NCBI GenBank assembly: GCA_001465935.1
Contig: LNKV01000049.1
Location: 186,001-250,000, forward strand
DNA: 64,000 nucleotides
Source: Clarireedia homoeocarpa
Lineage: Eukaryota > Ascomycota > Leotiomycetes > Helotiales > Rutstroemiaceae
Direction of reading: 5' to 3'
The position numbers were made by a program, and so were the translations under genes. Each line of letters begins with the position of its first letter. Position 1 is the first letter of the stretch. The notes under the pieces are model-generated. The model was given only the letters and a program-made list of their open reading frames with translations. It did not search any database and was not told the DNA's origin. Of this stretch, positions 59,104 to 64,000 are shown piece after piece.

Positions 59104-59611
59104 AATTTGTTGCTTAGGAGGTAATTCTAGATCTCTAGTATGTAAGTAGGGGACGCGATTTTATATTTGTTCGACGCGTCAGATAAGGCTGGCATAGCAT
59201 ATTGATTGCAGTGCCCCACGTGTACCCCCTGATCTAACCCCGCAATTGCTCTTCTTGTGGTATTGTGGTGCATTGTTCCAGGTCCACCAGGATTAGTCAA
59301 GTTGGTAAAGATTTGAAAAGATGCATAGATGCGTAGATTCACCAGAGTTTACAGCATGGTACAAAGATGCATGGCCGGAGTATCACAAACATAGAAACGG
59401 CATCCGGTCACTGTATCATCCAACCAGAAATGCATATACATTTATATCGCGAGCACATGCCTGCAATGCATGCACTTCTCCATGCGTTTTTGACAATACA
59501 CAATCTCCACGTATCAAAACAGTCTTTCGTAACTGATGTTTGAAATAGTGCAACTTTCGGCTTTCAAATACCGCTGCCCAAATGTGATACAATTGAGAGC
59601 ATATTCCCTTC
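59104..59611. other. Intergenic, two minus-strand genes
   Basis: 508 bp; upstream region of the unknown gene and 3' end of the Uso1-like gene. Nothing else seen. Confidence 0.5.
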
Positions 59612-62559
59612 TCAATCTACTCCGGATTCATCTTCACCTTCGTCCTCCTCGTCATCATCATCCTCGTCATCCTCATCATCTGACACATTCTCTCCTAGTT
59701 CCTTTAGTCGCTCCTTGTATTTCGATACTTTCTCTTCTAAATCTCCGAATACCATCAAAAGATCATCTAACTCGCTCTGGGCCGCCTGCCTTGCTTTTTC
59801 TTTGTCATTCAATCCTAATTCCGCTGCTGCTAGTCTGTCATGCACATTGCTAGCTCGCTCTTCGGACTCCTTGGACTTTTCCTCCGCACGCTTCAATCGA
59901 GCTTCTAGTTCGGCTTTATTTGTGGTGTATTCTTCATGAGCCGTTTGGAGATCTTGAACATGGTTCTTATTTGCCTAAATTTTGTTAATGCCTACCTGGT
60001 AACATTTTGGCTGCAACGTACCTTCTCTAGATCAGCCTCTAGCCTCTCGACTTTAGTTTGAAGGTCTGCAATTTCGGCATCCGTTCGCCGTCGCACTCGC
60101 TCTGCATTAGCTTCGGCTGTTTTTTGTGCATGCTCCAGCTGTCTCTTGTAATCTTGGCTAATCTGCTCCTTCTCGGTCCGAAGATTACTTAACGCTATTG
60201 TTAGCATGAGGATGTAGGTACAAAATAAATTTACTTACCTAAGTTCTTCTTCATGGTGCTTTTGGAGTGCTTCATTGACATGTTTTATCCTGGAAAGCTC
60301 TATGGTAGCAGTTTCCTTGGCCTTGCGGTGGTCTGACTGCTCCTGTCCGAGCTGTCGTCCAAGAGAGACAAGCTCCTCCTCAGCCTTCTGCAGGCTCTTG
60401 TTTTTCTCCTCTAGCTGTGATCTCAATGAATCCACCATCTCGCGCGAGATTCCTTTCTGGATGCCATTTGCAACAACAGGAATTTCAAATCCAGGATCCC
60501 GATCGATTGCGCGAAGCAAACGACTGAAATTGTCCTTCATAAAGTCGACAAATGTCTTGTCGAAGAAAACATTAGGCAGACCACCGTCAGGTGCAGAGCT
60601 AAGTTTCTGAGGAAGCACTTCAAAATCTCGCAGTAATGGGTGGGCCCTTAGCTTCGTGAGCCGGTCTATATATTGATCCCTACCAAGCCGCGAGCCCAGT
60701 ATGGGATGAATAGTCGCTCGTGGAACTGGCGAGTCTTTTGTAGAGAATTCATAAACAATCCCGAGTAAAGCAACACATAAACCCTGAACCATTACTCCAT
60801 CACCTCCAGGCCGGAGTGCTGCTTGTATTAAACTCTGAATGTTACTGCCTTCACCTAAAAAGTCGTTGACTGCATCTGGATCCTCGAAAAGCCACCCGCA
60901 AAGTAGCATAAGATATGCAACCAGTACCCGTTCGTCCACAGCCTTTTGAATCCCAAGGACCAAATTGGCTGTGATGGATTGAATGCACGTCACTACTTCC
61001 TCACCACTTTCAGCATCGCCCTCTGCAACCACCATCGCCATGTTCTTCGCCTCCGCATCGTCGTAAATCAAATGAAATAGAAGCACAGATGCAAACCAAC
61101 AGCGGTAGGGATCGCTCGATACGTTATTATCTAGAGGTTGGAGAAGTGTTGTCAACACGTTTGCGGTTTCGTCAGCACCAGAAACATGACCATCTATTGC
61201 TCGGCGGAGGAAATGTTTACGAATTGCTGAATGATTGTAGAAGTAGGCCTTGATGCACTCGCAGGCGGCAGCCCGCGCATCGAACGACGAAAGCGCAGGA
61301 ATACTTAGGGTCAAATCAAGTAAACCATCGATGACATAGACTTTGGGAATTCCATTGTTATGATGCTGGCTGTTACCGCCAACCAGAGGCTCGTCAAGAA
61401 CAGAAGTAACTTGCTGCTGCGCAAAACTTTCTTGGAGGGTAGCGTTTCCACGAATTAGATCGGCACAAGTAGCCAGAGCCTATAACATGAGATCAGTTTA
61501 TATGAATTATAAACCTCACGTAAAAACCTTAAGATGCATACCTCGGCCTTTATCTGCACTTCTGTTGACCTACTAAATGCTAAATGTAAGACTTGGCCCA
61601 GAATACCGTGATGCCAGAATGATGCCTGATTTGCTTGTGTTCCTGCACCCCCCGTGACGAGAAACAGTCTTAATACTGCAAGTAGCGCATACATGTTCCT
61701 ATTCCTCTGGACTTGAGCCCACTCTGCTACTTCAGCGTCGTTCTCCGCTCCTAATGCATCGCCCAACAGCTTCGATAATTTTGGCACGCACCCAGTTTCT
61801 CTGAAGAATGATTGATTAGAGATATTTAGACGCAGGAGATTTGCAAGCAGAATCAGACAGTCTTCTACTATTCTGTCGCCCTCCAATAGGGAACCTTCAA
61901 GCTTTATGATATTGAAGATACGGTCGAATGCATTCTCAAAAGCAACCAGCTTTTGTAGTTCTGGGGAGTTTGGAGTTAAATATGTCAACAAAGACAGTCC
62001 TTCATTTCTTACTGCGTCTCTGCGGTCGTCTAAAACTGAGACCAGCCTTGATATTCCCAAAGGGGCCGTGAAGATGCATTCCTCTGTTCTCTCTGTCCGC
62101 GCAGACAAGATCACAGACAATAGTTGCAGCGAATACAGTCGAGAATAGAAATCGTTTGTGTCCAAAAAATCCAATAGTAAAGTTATATTGTCTTGACGTG
62201 TTGTAAATTCGTCCGCTATAAAATAGGCAAGCTCATCGGAAGCCTCCGCACTGTTTTGGTTTGGGTTGAAAAGGAAAAGTAGTGTCTCGAGGACAACTTT
62301 GACGGAATCGACATCTTCACCATCTTTTCGCAGAATTGAAATCAGACCCCTTAAAGCCTCAGAGGCCACTGATGCAGGGTAGTCTTTTGCAAAACTCCGA
62401 AGTCCGAGGCACGCTGCACGCCGGTCTTCTAAAAGTGTGGAGGAGGTAAGTCGGGAAGCGTACACCTATGTGTTCATGGATCAGCCGGTGTGGCAGACAT
62501 ATATGAATTGGAGTGTCAGCGGCCAAACCCACAGATATTGTTTCCCCAACTTTCGACAT
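59612..62559 (-). CDS. Uso1/p115 vesicle tethering factor
   Basis: A peripheral Golgi protein that tethers ER-derived COPII vesicles before SNARE pairing. Exons: 62559-62533, 62465-61542, 61479-60239, 60187-60022 and 59974-59612, giving 906 residues. The armadillo-type head spans about residues 1-580 (SSTLLEDRRAACLGLRSFAKDYPASVASEALRGLI, SRLVSVLDDRRDAVRNEGLSLLTYLTPN, FARLLRAIDRDPG-like region). A long coiled coil follows (ELSRIKHVNEALQKHHEEELSNLRTEKEQISQDYKRQLEHAQK). The C-terminus is strongly acidic (DDEDDEDDDDEEDEGEDE), as in other family members. The first exon, MSKVGETIS, is only 9 codons; it joins in frame to VYASRLTSS and matches the family pattern there, but a further upstream exon cannot be excluded. 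The chain is shorter than the roughly 1200 residues I would expect for some fungal homologues. Confidence 0.9.
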
Positions 62560-63276
62560 TTCCTGAGGAATGAATCGTTGTACATGCAGGAGCAAAACTC
62601 TCTATACCTCCTCCCTGTTGCGTTGTCGCTGCTGAGATTATCGGGTAGTGTAATATGAGAGGGGATCAATTGGTTATTTGAAGTTCCAAAACTGATTGGA
62701 AACTACCAGAGCCACAATACGATTCATGCTGTCACGTATTGAAGCATAGTGGTATCAGTTAATTCATAAAACAGGTAGCAGTTCTTCGAGAGTTCTCGCC
62801 AGATGTCAAATCGATCGAGCCTGGAGCTTCTCCATGGAATTTAGCTAATACATGAAGTCTATACCACAAATAGACTAGTGTGCGGCGGCTATCGGCCGCA
62901 TCTGAAATCGTCTCTCGCCTCGCTTTGCTTTAGCGGACAATTCTAGAGACCGCATCCGCGTCCTTTATACAACACTTTGTATCGTGCTTCTTCAACAAGC
63001 TTTTCTTTCATCTACACCCAAATTGAAGAAAATTGTCATCGCGATACAATCACGGAGATATCTGATCAAATTTTTTACCGATACGGCGAACATCTCGGGC
63101 CCTCTTCTCCTACATCGTCTCACCTTTAATGCGCAAGTTTTAGTAGCGCAAACGGTAACTATCAGCAGCCTGCTTGCTGCCTCGCATTCTTCTCAAAGGT
63201 TCTGCGGTAATTTCTACAACCGGACAAGATATAATTCACCTTTAATCGAACAAATCCCTCACGACTATACAACATC
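62560..63276. other. Divergent promoter region (Uso1-like / Rat1-like)
   Basis: 717 bp between two divergent start codons. A short upstream open frame starts at 62984 ahead of the Rat1-like ATG. No named motif seen. Confidence 0.5.
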
Positions 63277-64000
63277 ATGGGAGTTCCGGCATTATTTAGG
63301 TGGCTGGTGATTACACTCTCTCAAAGGCTCTGTTTCAACATACTGACTGACCGTACTCTAGTCTCAAAAATACCCCAAGATCATATCGCCAGTTATAGAA
63401 GAACATCCTCGTGAAATCGATGGGCAGACTATTCCAGTCGATGCCAGGGGGCCGAATCCTAATGGCGAAGAATTCGACAACCTCTATTTGGATATGAATG
63501 GCATTGTTCACCCCTGCAGTACGTGTCGACTTTCCTACTCTCTTCCATGCTCGTGGCCAACTGGCTCTCCTTCTATGATATGTACAAGTTAACATTGATT
63601 CACAGGTCATCCCGAAGACAGGCCGCCGCCCAAGGATGAAGAGGAGATGATGATGGAAATCTTCAAATATACTGATCGTGTTGTTAATATGGTCCGGCCG
63701 AGGAAATTGTTGATGATTGCTATCGACGGAGTCGCCCCTCGTGCGAAAATGAATCAACAACGGTCCCGTCGATTTCGCTCCGCGCAAGAAGCCAAAGAGA
63801 AAGCTGAGGATAAGGCTGAATTGCTCAAGATGCTGAAATCTCAAGGCGGCTATATCGAAGAAACAGAGATTAAGAAAGCTTGGGATTCGAACGAGATCAC
63901 GCCAGGAACTCCGTTCATGGACATTTTAGCTGCCAGTCTTAGATATTGGATTGCATACAAGCTTAATACTGACCCCGCTTGGGCAAAGTTAAAAGTCATC
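63277..64000 (+). CDS. RAT1: 5'-3' exoribonuclease 2 (Rat1/Xrn2), 5' part only
   Basis: The N-terminal 190-odd residues of the nuclear exoribonuclease that degrades uncapped RNA, processes rRNA and helps terminate RNA polymerase II. Exons: 63277-63306, 63362-63518 and 63606 onward, running off the window. MGVPALFRWL is joined by a 55-nt intron to SQKYPKIISPVIEEHP, then DNLYLDMNGIVHPC, interrupted by a GTACGT intron, then HPEDRPPP, RPRKLLMIAIDGVAPRAKMNQQRSRRFRSAQEAKEKAE and TPGTPFMDILAASLRYWI. The acidic residues of LYLDMNG and AIDGVAP are metal-binding positions of the XRN core. The NPNGEEFDNLYLDMNGIVHPC block separates it from cytoplasmic Xrn1. Confidence 0.96.

Noticed and set aside
1..64000. 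A biosynthetic cluster, CRISPR array or defence island
   Set aside because: Genes are mostly unrelated housekeeping functions; no synthase, no spaced repeat array and no clustered defence domains are present.

Overview
The window looks like nuclear DNA of a filamentous ascomycete (Pezizomycotina). Genes carry short GT-AG introns, mostly 44-90 nt, with CTNAC-like branch sites. The set includes a HymA/Mo25 protein, a PDK1-type kinase, a Uso1 tether, a Rav1 subunit, an Sfi1 protein, a Rpn4-like zinc-finger factor and a class II hydrophobin, all typical of this group. Leotiomycetes is my guess for the class, but the sequence alone does not prove it. Exon models below were assembled by hand from reading frame, splice signals and protein family continuity.

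Layout. 0-2.1 kb: a disordered unknown protein (-). 2.1-4.9 kb: a gene-free stretch packed with short tandem repeats. 4.9-7.6 kb: PDK1-like kinase (+). 8.8-11.2 kb: secreted-type GMC oxidoreductase (+), convergent with an OPT transporter (-, 11.7-14.1 kb); a G29 run and a C19 run lie between their ends. 14.9-16.6 kb: PRMT3-type arginine methyltransferase (-), divergent from HymA/Mo25 (+, 17.3-18.6 kb). 19.3-21.1 kb: SWI/SNF SWP73/BAF60-type subunit (+). 21.5-22.6 kb: SDR oxidoreductase with a probable mitochondrial presequence (+). 24.1-25.1 kb: flavin-nucleotide-binding PNPOx-like protein (-).

25.1-30.3 kb is gene-poor and AT-rich. It holds an intron-containing tRNA-Thr(UGU) followed by tandem copies of its 3' half, two related foldback elements with TA target duplications (MITE-like), and a small class II hydrophobin gene. 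30.3-33.8 kb: cytosolic isoleucyl-tRNA synthetase (+), whose best model needs a 5-nt microexon and a GC-AG intron. 34.6-37.9 kb: Sfi1-like centrin-binding protein (+). 38.5-42.8 kb: Rav1 (+). 45.3-47.5 kb: Rpn4-like C2H2 factor (-). 47.5-53.6 kb is a 6.1-kb gap with several direct repeats and no convincing gene. 53.6-54.4 kb: NDUFAF2/mimitin-type complex I assembly factor (+). 55.0-56.1 kb: a decayed tannase/feruloyl esterase gene (-). 57.2-59.1 kb: unknown protein (-). 59.6-62.6 kb: Uso1/p115 tether (-). 63.3 kb to the edge: 5' part of the Rat1/Xrn2 exoribonuclease (+).

Most genes are housekeeping and do not form an obvious pathway or cluster. I found no biosynthetic cluster, CRISPR, defence island or clearly new multi-gene system. 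The most unusual signals are structural: the foldback elements, the tRNA-derived tandem repeat, the microexon, a degenerate PRMT3 zinc finger, related heptamer arrays in opposite orientation, and a recurring C-rich to G-rich switch along the coding strand toward the 3' ends of several genes.
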